From Pseudomonas marginalis (lineage in GTDB: Bacteria > Pseudomonadota > Gammaproteobacteria > Pseudomonadales > Pseudomonadaceae): DNA of 64,000 nt. Below the pieces are notes generated by a model, which worked only from the letters and a program-made list of their open reading frames with translations, was not told where the DNA came from and made no database searches. Shown piece after piece: positions 45,809 through 56,616 of this stretch. Where the stretch lies: positions 368,514 through 432,513 of the forward strand of contig NZ_LKEG01000052.1 in the NCBI RefSeq assembly GCF_001645105.1, written 5' to 3'. The position numbers and the translations under genes were made by a program. Within the stretch, counting starts at the first letter, position 1; the number at the start of each line of letters is the position of its first letter.

Positions 45809-47131
45809 ATGTCAGACGCCACTTCAATGGCCGAGGATTTTGCCAGCGGTCGCAGCGACCCGGTGCAAGCCCTCGAACAGGCACTCGAAAAGGCCAGCCA
45901 AGCGCCGGCCGTTTTTATCAGCCTGACTGCCGAACGTGCCCGCCGTGAAGCCGAGGCCTCTGCCGCCCGTTGGCGCGCCGGCCAGCCATTGAGCATGTTC
46001 GATGGCGTGCCGCTGGCCTGGAAGGACCTGTTCGATGTGGCCGGCAGTATCACCACGGCGGGCGCCGCCTACCGTCGAAACGCGTCCGCCGCGTTGCTTG
46101 ATGCCCCCATCGTCGGCCTGCTGTGCCGCGCCGGGATGGTCAGTGTCGGCAAGACCAACCTCAGCGAACTGGCCTATTCCGGCCTGGGGCTGAACCCGCA
46201 TTTCGGCACGCCGCACAACCCTCATGGCACCGACCAACCGCGCATTCCCGGTGGCTCGTCGTCCGGCTCGGCAGTGGCCGTTGCCGCCGCAATTGTGCCG
46301 ATCGCCATGGGCACCGACACGGCCGGTTCCATCCGTATCCCGTCGGCGTTCAACGGCCTGGTGGGTTACCGCAGCAGCAGCCGACGCTATAGCCGCGACG
46401 GTGTCTTCCCCCTGGCCCATACCCTTGACAGCCTCGGCCCGCTGACCCGCAGCGTGCGCGATGCGCTGGCCATCGACGATCTGCTGCACGGTCGTAGCCA
46501 AACCCACAGCGCCCGCAGCCTCAAGGGCCAGCGCTTTGTGCTGGCGCAACAGGACGTCGAACCCGCTGTGCGCAACAACCTGTTGCGCGCCGTGGAGCAA
46601 CTCAAGGCCCAGGGTGCGTTGATCGAAGAACGCGAATGCCCGACCTTCCAGGCAACCCTGGACCTGATCAAACACCACGGCTGGCTCGGCGCCTTTGAAG
46701 CCTTCGCCCTGCACGAAGCGTTGCTCGACAGCCCCGACGCCGAGCAACTCGACCCCCGCGTGCGTCGACGCCTCGAAGCCGCGCGTTCACTGCCGGCCAG
46801 CCAGCTTATCCACCTGACCGAAGCACGCCGCCGCCTGCAACACCACCTGGTTGAAGACCTCGACGGCGCCATCCTCATCACCCCCACCGTTGCCCACGTT
46901 GCACCGGCGTTGGCGCCCCTTGAGGCCGACGACGACCTGTTTGTCAGCACCAACCTCGCCACCCTGCGCCTGACCATGCCCGGCAGTTTGCTCGACATGC
47001 CTGGCGTAAACCTGCCCAGCGGCCGCGATGCCCAGGGCCTGCCCACCGGGCTGCTGCTCAGCGCCCCGACGGGAGAAGACGCACGCCTGCTGCGCGCGGC
47101 GTTGTCCGTCGAAACCGTACTTAACGTTTAA
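45809..47131 (+). CDS. Amidase (amidase signature family)
   Basis: 440 residues. The Ser-cisSer-Lys triad is visible: Lys72 in PLAWKDLFD, cis-Ser150 in PGGSSSGSA and nucleophile Ser174 in DTAGSIRIP, with the usual 24-residue spacing between the serines. It hydrolyses an amide to acid and ammonia in the cytoplasm. TGAGGG lies 8 nt before the ATG. It is first in the cluster, 11 bp before the imidase-like gene, so hydrolysis of the half-amide made by that enzyme is a reasonable proposal, not shown. Confidence 0.88.
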   Translation: MSDATSMAEDFASGRSDPVQALEQALEKASQAPAVFISLTAERARREAEASAARWRAGQPLSMFDGVPLAWKDLFDVAGSITTAGAAYRRNASAALLDAPIVGLLCRAGMVSVGKTNLSELAYSGLGLNPHFGTPHNPHGTDQPRIPGGSSSGSAVAVAAAIVPIAMGTDTAGSIRIPSAFNGLVGYRSSSRRYSRDGVFPLAHTLDSLGPLTRSVRDALAIDDLLHGRSQTHSARSLKGQRFVLAQQDVEPAVRNNLLRAVEQLKAQGALIEERECPTFQATLDLIKHHGWLGAFEAFALHEALLDSPDAEQLDPRVRRRLEAARSLPASQLIHLTEARRRLQHHLVEDLDGAILITPTVAHVAPALAPLEADDDLFVSTNLATLRLTMPGSLLDMPGVNLPSGRDAQGLPTGLLLSAPTGEDARLLRAALSVETVLNV

Positions 47132-47142
47132 GGAGACACACC

Positions 47143-48021
47143 ATGGCTAAAGACATCCTCTGTGCATTTGGCGTCGACGTTGACGCCGTCGCCGGCTGGC
47201 TCGGTTCCTACGGCGGCGAAGACTCACCCGACGACATTTCCCGTGGCCTGTTCGCCGGTGAGATCGGTGCGCCGCGCCTGCTCAAATTGTTCGAACGCTA
47301 CGGCCTGCGTACCACGTGGTTTATCCCCGGCCACTCGATGGAAACCTTCCCCGAGCAGATGAAGGCCGTGGCCGATGCCGGTCATGAAATCGGCGTGCAT
47401 GGCTACAGCCATGAAAACCCCATCGCGATGACCGCCGAGCAGGAAGAAATCGTCCTCGATAAATCCATCGAACTGATTACCCAAGTCACCGGCAAACGCC
47501 CCACCGGCTATGTCGCGCCGTGGTGGGAATTCAGCAAGGTCACCAACGAGCTGCTGCTGAAAAAAGGCATCAAGTACGACCACAGCCTGATGCACAACGA
47601 CTTCCACCCCTACTACGTGCGCAAGGGCGACAGCTGGACCAAGATCGACTACAGCCAGCACCCCGACACCTGGATGAAGCCCTTGGTGCGCGGCGAAGAA
47701 ACCGACCTGGTGGAGATCCCGGCCAACTGGTACCTCGATGACCTGCCGCCAATGATGTTCATCAAGAAAGCCCCCAACAGCCACGGCTTCGTCAACCCGC
47801 GTCACCTCGAAGAAATGTGGCGCGACCAGTTCGACTGGGTCTACCGCGAACACGAACACGCGGTGTTCACCATGACCATCCACCCCGATGTGTCCGGCCG
47901 CCCGCAAGTGCTGCTGATGCTGGAGCGCCTGATCGAACACATCCAGAGCCATGCCGGCGTGCGCTTTGTCACGTTCGACGAAATCGCCGACGACTTTATC
48001 CGCCGTCAACCGCGTACCTGA
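47143..48021 (+). CDS. Polysaccharide-deacetylase-fold hydrolase, probably cyclic imidase
   Basis: 292 residues, NodB-like fold: metal motif GVDVDAVAGW, HGYSHE (H-x3-H) and late TIHPDVSGRP. There is no signal peptide, so it works in the cytoplasm on a small molecule rather than on cell wall. A metal-dependent cyclic imide hydrolase of about 293 residues from P. putida is known to belong to this fold, and the length and N-terminus here agree with my memory of it. It would open succinimide-, maleimide- or hydantoin-like rings. A PuuE-like allantoinase is the main alternative. Confidence 0.75.
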   Translation: MAKDILCAFGVDVDAVAGWLGSYGGEDSPDDISRGLFAGEIGAPRLLKLFERYGLRTTWFIPGHSMETFPEQMKAVADAGHEIGVHGYSHENPIAMTAEQEEIVLDKSIELITQVTGKRPTGYVAPWWEFSKVTNELLLKKGIKYDHSLMHNDFHPYYVRKGDSWTKIDYSQHPDTWMKPLVRGEETDLVEIPANWYLDDLPPMMFIKKAPNSHGFVNPRHLEEMWRDQFDWVYREHEHAVFTMTIHPDVSGRPQVLLMLERLIEHIQSHAGVRFVTFDEIADDFIRRQPRT

Positions 48022-48052
48022 ACCTTTGCCCCCCACCCCTGAGGCGCGACCC

Positions 48053-49393
48053 ATGTCCATCTACAACAAGCTTGACCTGACTGGCTGGAAACCCCGGCAA
48101 CTGACTTCCAAGGAGGTGCGTTTCGCCACCTGGATCGCGTTTTTCGCCTGGGTGTTTGCGGTGTATGACTTCATCCTCTTCGGCACCTTGCTGCCGGAAA
48201 TCGGCCGGCACTTTGGCTGGGGTGAAGTGGAGCAAGCTGAAATCGCGACCTGGGTGGCGGTAGGCACGGCGGTGGTCGCCTTTGCCATTGGCCCCGTCGT
48301 CGATAAGTTGGGACGGCGCAAAGGCATCATCTTCACCGTGGCCGGTTCTGCGCTGTGTTCGGCGCTGACCGCGATCGGTGGCGCGTGGGGCAAGTCGCCG
48401 CTGATTCTGATCCGGTCGTTGGGTGGCCTGGGCTATGCCGAGGAAACCGTTAACGCCACCTACCTGAGCGAGCTGTATGGCGCCTCGGAAGACCCGCGCT
48501 TGACCAAGCGCCGTGGCTTTATCTACAGCCTGGTGCAGGGCGGCTGGCCGGTCGGTGCGTTGATCGCCGCCGGGTTGACCGCGCTGTTGCTGCCGATCAT
48601 CGGCTGGCAGGGGTGCTTCATCTTCGCCGCGATCCCGGCCGTGGTCATCGCGATCATGGCGCGCAAGCTCAAAGAGAGCCCGCAGTTCCAGATCCACCAG
48701 CGCATCAGCCAGTTGCGTAAAAGCGGTGCGGTGAAGGAAGCGCAGAACGTCGCGGTGACCTACGGCGTGGACTACGACGAACACAGCAAGGCCGGCCTCA
48801 AGGCGGCCTTCCGTGGCCCGGCGCGGCGCGCCACGTTGGTGATCGGCGCGGCACTGTTGCTCAACTGGGCGGCGATCCAGGTGTTCAGCGTGCTGGGGAC
48901 TTCGGTGATCGTCAGCGTGCATCACATCTCGTTCGAAAATTCGCTGATCATCCTCGTGCTGTCGAACCTGGTGGGCTACTGCGGTTACCTCAGCCACGGC
49001 TGGATGGGCGACAAGATCGGCCGCCGCAACGTGATCGGCCTGGGTTGGATGCTCGGCGGCCTGGCGTTCGCCGGGATGCTGTTTGGGCCGAGCAATATGC
49101 CGATGGTGGTCGGGCTGTACAGCCTGGGCCTGTTCTTCCTGATCGGGCCGTACTCGGCGGCGTTGTTCTTTATCAGCGAAAGTTTTCCCACCAGCATCCG
49201 CGCCACGGGCGGCGCCATCATCCACGCCATGGGCCCGATTGGGGCGGTGGTCGCAGGCTTTGGTGCCACCCAAGTGTTGTCCGCCGGCAGCGACTGGCAG
49301 ACCGCCGCGCTGTGGTTCGGCGCACTGCCGTGCTTTTTGTCCGGCGCGCTGATGTTTGCCGCACGCCATGTGCGTCCGGAAACCGTTCAGTAA
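48053..49393 (+). CDS. MFS transporter (metabolite:H+ symporter type)
   Basis: 446 residues with 12 helices. The motif DKLGRRKGIIFT follows helix 2, and GDKIGRRNVIGLG marks the repeat in the second half. The order and the acidic FDFxLFG-like motif (FAVYDFILFGTLLPE) resemble the sialate/aromatic acid : proton symporters. GAGG 8 nt upstream supports ATG 48053. Within this cluster it is the likely importer of the imide or amide substrate. Confidence 0.85.
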   Translation: MSIYNKLDLTGWKPRQLTSKEVRFATWIAFFAWVFAVYDFILFGTLLPEIGRHFGWGEVEQAEIATWVAVGTAVVAFAIGPVVDKLGRRKGIIFTVAGSALCSALTAIGGAWGKSPLILIRSLGGLGYAEETVNATYLSELYGASEDPRLTKRRGFIYSLVQGGWPVGALIAAGLTALLLPIIGWQGCFIFAAIPAVVIAIMARKLKESPQFQIHQRISQLRKSGAVKEAQNVAVTYGVDYDEHSKAGLKAAFRGPARRATLVIGAALLLNWAAIQVFSVLGTSVIVSVHHISFENSLIILVLSNLVGYCGYLSHGWMGDKIGRRNVIGLGWMLGGLAFAGMLFGPSNMPMVVGLYSLGLFFLIGPYSAALFFISESFPTSIRATGGAIIHAMGPIGAVVAGFGATQVLSAGSDWQTAALWFGALPCFLSGALMFAARHVRPETVQ

Positions 49394-49403
49394 GGAGTGA
49401 TCG

Positions 49404-50165
49404 ATGAGTCGTAAAGTTGCCTTGATTACCGGCGCCGCCAGCGGCATCGGCCAAGCCCTCGCCGTGGCCTATGCCCGCAACCGCGTGGCGGTGGTGGGCG
49501 GGTATTACCCGGCTGATCCCCATGACCCGCAGACCACCGTCAGCCTGGTGGAAGCCGCCGGCGGCGAATGCCTGATGCTGCCGTTGGACGTGGGCAATAC
49601 CGCCTCGGTGGATGCGCTGGCCGAGCAAGCCATACAGCATTTTGGGCGACTGGATTACGCCGTGGCCAACGCGGGTTTGCTGCGTCGCGCACCGTTGCTG
49701 GAGATGACCGACGCGCTGTGGGACGAGATGCTCAATGTCGACCTCACGGGGGTGATGCGCACCTTCCGCGCGGCGACCCGGCATATGCATGCGGGCGGCG
49801 CGTTGGTGGCGATTTCATCGATTGCCGGCGGCGTGTACGGTTGGCAGGAACACAGCCACTACGCGGCGGCCAAGGCCGGTGTGCCGGGGTTGTGCCGGTC
49901 GCTGGCGGTGGAATTGGCACCGCTGGGTATCCGTTGCAATGCGGTGATCCCCGGGTTGATCGAGACGCCGCAGTCGCTGGATGCGAAGAACTCGCTGGGG
50001 CCGGAAGGCTTGGCGAAGGCGGCGCGGGCGATTCCGTTGGGCCGGGTAGGGCGGGCGGATGAAGTGGCATCGCTGGTGCAGTTCTTGACCAGTGAGGCGT
50101 CGAGCTATTTGACCGGGCAGAGCATCGTTATCGACGGTGGGCTGACCGTGCGTTGGCCTGACTGA
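49404..50165 (+). CDS. SDR family oxidoreductase (first of two)
   Basis: 253 residues. The NAD(P) motif TGAASGIG, NAG in VANAGLL, catalytic Ser in SSIAGGVYG and YAAAK are all present, so it should be active. AAGGAGTG precedes the ATG, 11 bp after the MFS gene. It probably oxidises or reduces a carbonyl intermediate of the pathway; the substrate is unknown. A type A REPIN separates it from the second SDR. Confidence 0.87.
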   Translation: MSRKVALITGAASGIGQALAVAYARNRVAVVGGYYPADPHDPQTTVSLVEAAGGECLMLPLDVGNTASVDALAEQAIQHFGRLDYAVANAGLLRRAPLLEMTDALWDEMLNVDLTGVMRTFRAATRHMHAGGALVAISSIAGGVYGWQEHSHYAAAKAGVPGLCRSLAVELAPLGIRCNAVIPGLIETPQSLDAKNSLGPEGLAKAARAIPLGRVGRADEVASLVQFLTSEASSYLTGQSIVIDGGLTVRWPD

Positions 50166-50179
50166 TGTACCCGATCCAA

Positions 50180-50271
50180 ATGTGGGAGGGGGCTTGCCCC
50201 CGATGACAGTGTATCAGCCAGTTTATCTGTAGCTGACACTCTGCAATCGAGGGCAAGCCCCCTCCCACATT
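50180..50271. repeat. Type A REPIN
   Basis: GTGGGAGGGGGCTTGCCCCC ... GGGCAAGCCCCCTCCCAC, ~92 bp, lying between the two SDR genes within the cluster. Confidence 0.9.
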
Positions 50272-50301
50272 GGAACTGTGTTTTCTGTAGGAGATGTGTG
50301 T

Positions 50302-51051
50302 ATGCCTCAACTTCTTAACCGCCGCGCGGTGATCACCGGCGCCGGCAGCGGCATCGGTGCCGCCATCGCCCGTGCCTACGCCGCTGAAGGCGCGCGCCTG
50401 GTGCTGGCCGACCGCAACGCCGCCAGCCTCGCCGAAACCGCGATCACCTGCCGCAACCTCGGCGCCGAGGTGTTCGAATGCCTGGCCGATGTGGGCACCG
50501 TCGAAGGCGCCCAGGCCAGTGTCGACCGTTGCGTCGAACAGTTCGGCGGTATCGATATCCTGGTCAACAACGCGGGCATGCTTACCCAGGCGCGCTGCGT
50601 CGACCTGTCCATCGACATGTGGAACGACATGCTGCGCGTCGACCTCACCAGCGTCTTCGTCGCCAGCCAGCGCGCCTTGCCGCACATGCTCGCGCAGCGC
50701 TGGGGGCGGATCATCAACGTGGCCTCGCAACTGGGGATCAAGGGCGGCGCCGAACTGACGCACTACGCCGCCGCCAAGGCCGGTGTGATCGGCTTTACCA
50801 AGTCCCTGGCCCTGGAAGTGGCCAAGGACAACGTGCTGGTCAACGCCATCGCCCCCGGCCCGATCGAGACGCCGTTGGTGGGTGGCATCAGCGAAGACTG
50901 GAAGCGCGCCAAGGCCAAGGAGCTGCCCCTGGGCCGCTTCGGCCTGGCGGACGAAGTGGCACCGGTTGCAGTGCTGCTGGCCAGCGAGCCGGGGGGCAAC
51001 CTGTTTGTCGGCCAGACCCTGGGCCCGAACTCCGGCGACGTCATGCCATGA
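50302..51051 (+). CDS. SDR family oxidoreductase (second of two)
   Basis: 249 residues with TGAGSGIG, NNAG (VNNAGML) and YAAAK, but the catalytic Ser region reads NVASQLGIKGG, which keeps the serine one step shifted as in FabG-like enzymes. It is only distantly similar to the SDR upstream. TAGGAG precedes ATG 50302. The substrate is unknown; it may act together with the first SDR. Confidence 0.86.
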   Translation: MPQLLNRRAVITGAGSGIGAAIARAYAAEGARLVLADRNAASLAETAITCRNLGAEVFECLADVGTVEGAQASVDRCVEQFGGIDILVNNAGMLTQARCVDLSIDMWNDMLRVDLTSVFVASQRALPHMLAQRWGRIINVASQLGIKGGAELTHYAAAKAGVIGFTKSLALEVAKDNVLVNAIAPGPIETPLVGGISEDWKRAKAKELPLGRFGLADEVAPVAVLLASEPGGNLFVGQTLGPNSGDVMP

Positions 51052-51064
51052 CGGAGGTGTAGCG

Positions 51065-51358
51065 ATGTGCGGACTCTGCGGATTGCTCGGCGAAGACCTG
51101 CACTGGAGCGACCCCCTGGGCGACGAACTGCCCCGACGCCGCGAACGCCTGCGCCGGATTGCGGCGATCAACCAAGTGCTGGCGGTGTTCCGGCTCAAGG
51201 TCGAAGACTTCCAGGGCGCGTCCTACCTGCTGTTGGGCGCCACCGGTAAACAGGCACTCGCCCATGGCCTGGATCAACTCTGGCAGGCCGCCGAGACCCT
51301 GCTCGGCCGCCCGTTGGATCCTCTCGATCCGATACTGCTCGACCATCTTGAACGCTGA
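51065..51358 (+). CDS. Small MCGLCG protein, function unknown
   Basis: 97 residues. The N-terminus MCGLCGLLGEDLHWSDP has a Cys-x2-Cys pair and superficially resembles the MCGI start of class II glutamine amidotransferases, but no such domain follows. The rest is helical (RRERLRRIAAINQVLAVFRLKVEDF). It begins 14 bp after the second SDR, with GGAGG (51053-51057) upstream. Its place next to a CobW metal chaperone suggests metal handling. I do not recognise the family. Confidence 0.75.
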   Translation: MCGLCGLLGEDLHWSDPLGDELPRRRERLRRIAAINQVLAVFRLKVEDFQGASYLLLGATGKQALAHGLDQLWQAAETLLGRPLDPLDPILLDHLER

Positions 51359-51368
51359 ACCCGCCCTC

Positions 51369-51463
51369 TGTGGCGAGGGAGCTTGCTCCCGTTGGGGCGC
51401 GAAGCGCTCCGGTTTTCTGGGGGCTGCTGCGCAGCCCAACGGGAGCAAGCTCCCTCGCCACAA
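51369..51463. repeat. Type B REPIN
   Basis: GTGGCGAGGGAGCTTGCTCC ... GGAGCAAGCTCCCTCGCCAC, ~95 bp, between the small gene and the CobW gene, within a run of same-strand genes. Confidence 0.9.
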
Positions 51464-51483
51464 TGGACGGTTTGGAAACGACT

Positions 51484-52454
<971 letters not shown>

Positions 52455-52458
<4 letters not shown>

Positions 52459-53630
52459 TCACCCTTCGCGTCCTCGGCACCTCCGTCACCTTGCTCGAAT
52501 GCCTGCGTGTACGCGCCGAACAGGAACTGGGCATTCGCCTGGTGTACCAGGTGCATGACGTCGAACAGGCCCAGCGTATCGCGGTGATGCAGCCCGAGAG
52601 CTACGACCTGTACGACCAATGGTTTCACAACGTCGACTTCGTGTGGCCGGCCCGGGCGATCCAGCCCATCGACACCCGGCGCATTGCGCTGTGGCACGAG
52701 ATCAATGACCTGCCCAAGCGCGGGCGCCTATCCCCCAATGACCGCCTGGGCAGCGGCAGTGTGCCGAGCGAGCGCCTGTTCGTGCAGCACGACGGCAGCC
52801 TCGGCAGCACTGTCACCGAGCGCATCAGCATGCTGCCGCTGACCCACAACGCCGACAGCTTCGCCTACCGCCCCGAGCGGCTGCCTGAAGGTTTTTGCCA
52901 CGGCAACGAAAGCTGGGGCTGGCTCCTCGACCCCGCGTGGCGTGCGCGTACGGCCTTGCAAAGCGACGCCGCCATCGGCGCCCTGGATGCCGCGCTGGCG
53001 GTGCAGGGCGCAGGGCTGGCGACGTTCAAGGACATCGGCAATATGAGCATCGAAGAGATCGACGTGCTTGCCGACATCCTCGTGCGCAAACAGAAAGAAG
53101 GGCACTTCGCGGCGTTCTGGTCCGATGATGAAGAGGCCGCGCAACTGATGCTCAGCCCGAGTATCGATATCCAGAGCCTGTGGTCACCGACCTTGATGCG
53201 CCTGCATCGCGCGGGGGTGAAATACCGCCTGGCGGTGCCGAGCGAAGGGTATCGGGCGTGGTTTGGTGGCTTGTCGTTGTCGCGGCATGCCAAGGGGCCG
53301 GTGCTGGATGCGGCGTATGCGTATCTGAATTGGTGGCTGTCCGGTTGGCCTGGGGCGGTGATGGCGCGGCAGGGGTATTACATCGGCAACCCGGCGCGCA
53401 GTCGTGATCACCTGAGCAGTGCGGAGTGGGATTACTGGTATGCGGGTAAGCCGGCGCGGGAGGAATTGCTGGGGAGTGATGGGTTGCCGTTGATTGATAT
53501 CGGTGAAATGCGTGATGGGGGGTCTTATGAGCAGCGGATGGGGCATATTGCGGTGTGGAATTCGGTGATGGATGAGCATAATTATTTGGTGCGGCGGTGG
53601 GGGGATTTTATGCGGGCTCGGGGTGGTTGA
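52455..53630 (+). CDS. PotD/F-like substrate-binding protein without signal peptide
   Basis: 391 residues. The pattern resembles periplasmic solute-binding proteins of ABC transporters (extracellular solute-binding family 1: LRVLGTSVTLLECLRVRAEQ, QPESYDLYDQW, AYAYLNWWLSGWPGAVMARQGYY). No export signal is visible at the N-terminus MITLRVLGTSVTLL, and no permease or ATPase gene is near. It overlaps the CobW gene (ATGA). It may be a cytoplasmic ligand- or metal-binding protein, or its partner genes are elsewhere. Function is not assigned. Confidence 0.75.
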
Positions 53631-53640
53631 CCGGGTACAT

Positions 53641-53683
53641 AGCCGTTGCTGCGGTAACGGCTAACCCGGCGTCCTGCCGGGTT
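53641..53683. terminator. Two tandem hairpins ending the imide cluster
   Basis: AGCCGTT/AACGGCT (53641-53662) is followed at once by AACCCGGC/GCCGGGTT (53663-53683). T-runs are poor, so termination is likely but not certain. Confidence 0.55.
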
Positions 53684-53704
53684 CTTACTGTCGATCTCGG
53701 TTAA

Positions 53705-53795
53705 ATGTGGGAGGGGGCTTGCTCCCGATTGCGGTGTGTCAGCTAATACATCTGCAACTGCCCCACTGCTATCGGGGGCAAGCCCCCTCCCACAG
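53705..53795. repeat. Type A REPIN
   Basis: GTGGGAGGGGGCTTGCTCCC ... GGGGCAAGCCCCCTCCCAC, ~91 bp. The remaining 53800-54069 gap is AT-richer leader sequence with no gene seen. Confidence 0.9.
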
Positions 53796-54069
53796 TTTGA
53801 TCTCCATGTATCAGGTGCTTACTTTTGGGATCTTCCAGAAGTGAGTCTCAAACCCCCAAAAAATCAGCCAACCCTCTGTCGCCAATAAACTGGCACCAAT
53901 ATCCCTGTTTTTATTGGGTGCACTTACCCAAACTCCCAGCTAATCTCCTCACACCCAACACTCAAACAAAATAGATGTTTTTTTGACGCCAGGTCAGCGG
54001 TCGCAAGGAACGCACATGACAAAGGGACGCCGTGGCAGAGAGAGGCGAACGCTGCCAGAGGGCACTGCA

Positions 54070-56406
54070 ATGAGGTGGCGCCACACGTTCCAAACCCGTA
54101 TCGCGGGGGTGCTCGCGCTATTGCTGCTGGTCGTCGTTGCTGCTACCTACTTCGCCGTAAAAACCGCGACCTCCCGCGCCGTGGAAAACCAGGCGCAAGT
54201 CCAATTGAAAACCGGCAGCCAAGTGTTCGAGCGCCTGCTCGACCTGCGTGGGCGTCGCCTGCAATACGGCCTGGACTGGCTGACCGCCGATCTCCCCTTC
54301 AAACGGGCTGTGGCCGAAGGCAAGACCGTGCCGATTCTCGCCGCCCTGCGTCGCCACGGTACCGGTATCCGCTCCAGCGAAGTGTTTGTATTGGGCCTGG
54401 ACGGCAAGGTCATGGTCAGCACCTTGCCGATCCTCACGCGTGGGCAGTTTTTCCCCTATGACGACGCCCTGCGCCACGCGCGGCGCACGGGGCTGCAGAT
54501 GCTGATTGTGGCGATGGATAGCCGGCCTTATTTGCTGGTGCAGGATGAAGTGCTCGACCCACTGCCCGTCGCCCGCATCGTCATGGGCTTTCCCATGGAC
54601 ACACTGTTCGCTAACGAACTGCGCTCCATGAGCAACCTGGAGGTGTCGTTCCTCAGCGTGCAAAACGGCAAGCCCGGACCGCTGTTCAGTACGCAGCCGG
54701 ACGCTTACCACGCCACCACCCTTAGCCTGCTGCGCGAGGGGCACATCAGCCCTGAACCGAAGATCCACCTGTTTTATGGCCGGCGCGTGCTCAGCCAAGT
54801 GTTGCCGCTGGCCAACACCGGCGATGGCAACGAAGTGCGCGTGTTGCTGCAAAGCCCGCTCGACCATGCCTTGGAGTCCTTCGCGCCGCTGGACCGGCAG
54901 TTCCTCGGGATCGCCCTGGCGGTGCTGCTGGTGTCGTTGGCCGGGGCGTTGTTTTTGGCGCGACGGGTGTCGCGCCCGCTCAATGCCCTGGTGCAGGCGG
55001 CCGGGCGGATTGGCGCCGGTGACTATCGCACGCCGGTGCGGGTGCGCAGCCACGATGAGTTCGGGCTGTTGGCCCGTGCCTTCAATGCCATGCAAAGCGG
55101 CATCGCCACGCGCGAGCGGCAATTGGCGCACAACGCGCTGCACGACCCGCTCACCGGCCTGCCCAATCGCGCGCTGGCCATGGAGCGACTGGGCAGCGCG
55201 ATCAGTGCGCGTCGGCCGGTGGTGTTGCTGTACCTGGGGATCGAAAACTACCGGGTGATCAACGAAGGTTTCGGCCCCCAGGGCGTGGAAGAAATGCTGC
55301 GTGAAGCCAGCCGCTGCCTGTCCATGAGCCTGTTGGCCAGTGACACGGCGGCACGTATTGCCGGCAGCGAGTTCCTGCTGTTGCTGGAAAACACCGAGGT
55401 CGACCGCGCCGTGGCCCGTGCCGACCGCCTCTACGCACTGCTCACCGAACCCCAGCGTATCGGCAACGACGAGCTGCGCCACGAAGTGAGCATCGGCATC
55501 GCCGCCTACCCAGCCGATGGCCAGCACGTGGAAGAGTTGATCAGCCGCGCCGCCATCGCCCGGCATGACGCCGCGAGCCTGCCGGGGCATTTGCAGATCT
55601 ACCAACAGGACCGCGACTTGGCCCATCAGCGCCAGATCACGCTTATCCGTGACCTGCGGCGTGCGGTCATCGAGGGTGAGTTGTTCCTGTGCTACCAGCC
55701 CAAACTCGACCTCAAGCACGGGCATGTGCGCCAGGCCGAAGCCTTGTTGCGCTGGCAGCATCCGGCCCTGGGCCAGGTGTCCCCGGACGAATTCATCCCC
55801 CTGGCCGAACGCACCGGCAGCATGAGCAGCCTGACCCTGTGGGTGATTGAAGAAGCTATCCGCCAGATCGCCGAGTGGGCGCAGCGCGGCATGCTGATCC
55901 AGCTCTCGGTGAATATTTCGGTGGATGATCTGGCCGATGATGAGCTGGCGATCCGCGTCACTGCCTTGTTGATGCAGTACCAGGTGGGGGCCGAGCAACT
56001 GATCTTCGAGATCACCGAAAGCGCGATCATGCACAACCCGCAACAGGCGCTCAGCGTGTTGGAGCAACTGCGCGGCTGTGGCATCAGCCTGTCGGTGGAT
56101 GACTTCGGCACCGGCTATTCGTCGCTCGCGCAATTGCAGCGTTTGCCGGTGCAAGAGTTGAAAATCGACCAGTCATTCGTGCGCAACCTCAACAGCACCA
56201 GTGGCGACGGAGTGATCGTGCGCTCGACCATCGAGATGAGCCACAACCTGGGGCTCAAAGTGGTGGCCGAAGGTGTGGAGTTCGAGCCCAGCCTCAAGCT
56301 GCTCAAGCTATGGAATTGCGACACCGCACAGGGCTACCTCATCAGCCGGCCATTGAACGCGATGGCGTTCGAGCGTTGGATGCGCCGCGAGCGGGCGCCC
56401 ATCTAA
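54070..56406 (+). CDS. Membrane EAL phosphodiesterase with degenerate GGDEF (paralogue 1)
   Basis: 778 residues: helix (about 10-28), periplasmic sensor (30-275), second helix (276-297), HAMP (298-350), GGDEF-like domain whose active-site motif is changed to AGSEF, and an EAL domain with EALLRW, ITES, DDFGTGYSSL, KIDQSF and AEGVE intact. So it should hydrolyse c-di-GMP and not make it. ATG at 54070 follows AGAGGG. It is very similar to the gene at 57278, and a 210-bp gap precedes the cupredoxin gene. Confidence 0.9.
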   Translation: MRWRHTFQTRIAGVLALLLLVVVAATYFAVKTATSRAVENQAQVQLKTGSQVFERLLDLRGRRLQYGLDWLTADLPFKRAVAEGKTVPILAALRRHGTGIRSSEVFVLGLDGKVMVSTLPILTRGQFFPYDDALRHARRTGLQMLIVAMDSRPYLLVQDEVLDPLPVARIVMGFPMDTLFANELRSMSNLEVSFLSVQNGKPGPLFSTQPDAYHATTLSLLREGHISPEPKIHLFYGRRVLSQVLPLANTGDGNEVRVLLQSPLDHALESFAPLDRQFLGIALAVLLVSLAGALFLARRVSRPLNALVQAAGRIGAGDYRTPVRVRSHDEFGLLARAFNAMQSGIATRERQLAHNALHDPLTGLPNRALAMERLGSAISARRPVVLLYLGIENYRVINEGFGPQGVEEMLREASRCLSMSLLASDTAARIAGSEFLLLLENTEVDRAVARADRLYALLTEPQRIGNDELRHEVSIGIAAYPADGQHVEELISRAAIARHDAASLPGHLQIYQQDRDLAHQRQITLIRDLRRAVIEGELFLCYQPKLDLKHGHVRQAEALLRWQHPALGQVSPDEFIPLAERTGSMSSLTLWVIEEAIRQIAEWAQRGMLIQLSVNISVDDLADDELAIRVTALLMQYQVGAEQLIFEITESAIMHNPQQALSVLEQLRGCGISLSVDDFGTGYSSLAQLQRLPVQELKIDQSFVRNLNSTSGDGVIVRSTIEMSHNLGLKVVAEGVEFEPSLKLLKLWNCDTAQGYLISRPLNAMAFERWMRRERAPI

Positions 56407-56616
56407 ATAGTCATTCCCGTCGACTACAGATTTTTAGAGCAGGGTCGATAACCTCTACAGAGCTTGACCGATTGCATAGGTTTTCGCCGACCAGCGGTCA
56501 TGTGTTCCTGCAAGTTGAATGATGGCAATTAGCCTTATTTGCGTCATCATGCGTGCAGTGCAACGCTTCTGTGCCAAGGCTGGCCGCTCTTTTAGCCCAT
56601 TTTCTGCGGATCGACC

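Noticed and set aside
51065..51110. Class II glutamine amidotransferase start (MCG)
   Set aside because: Only the first residues fit; the protein is 97 residues long with no amidotransferase fold motifs.
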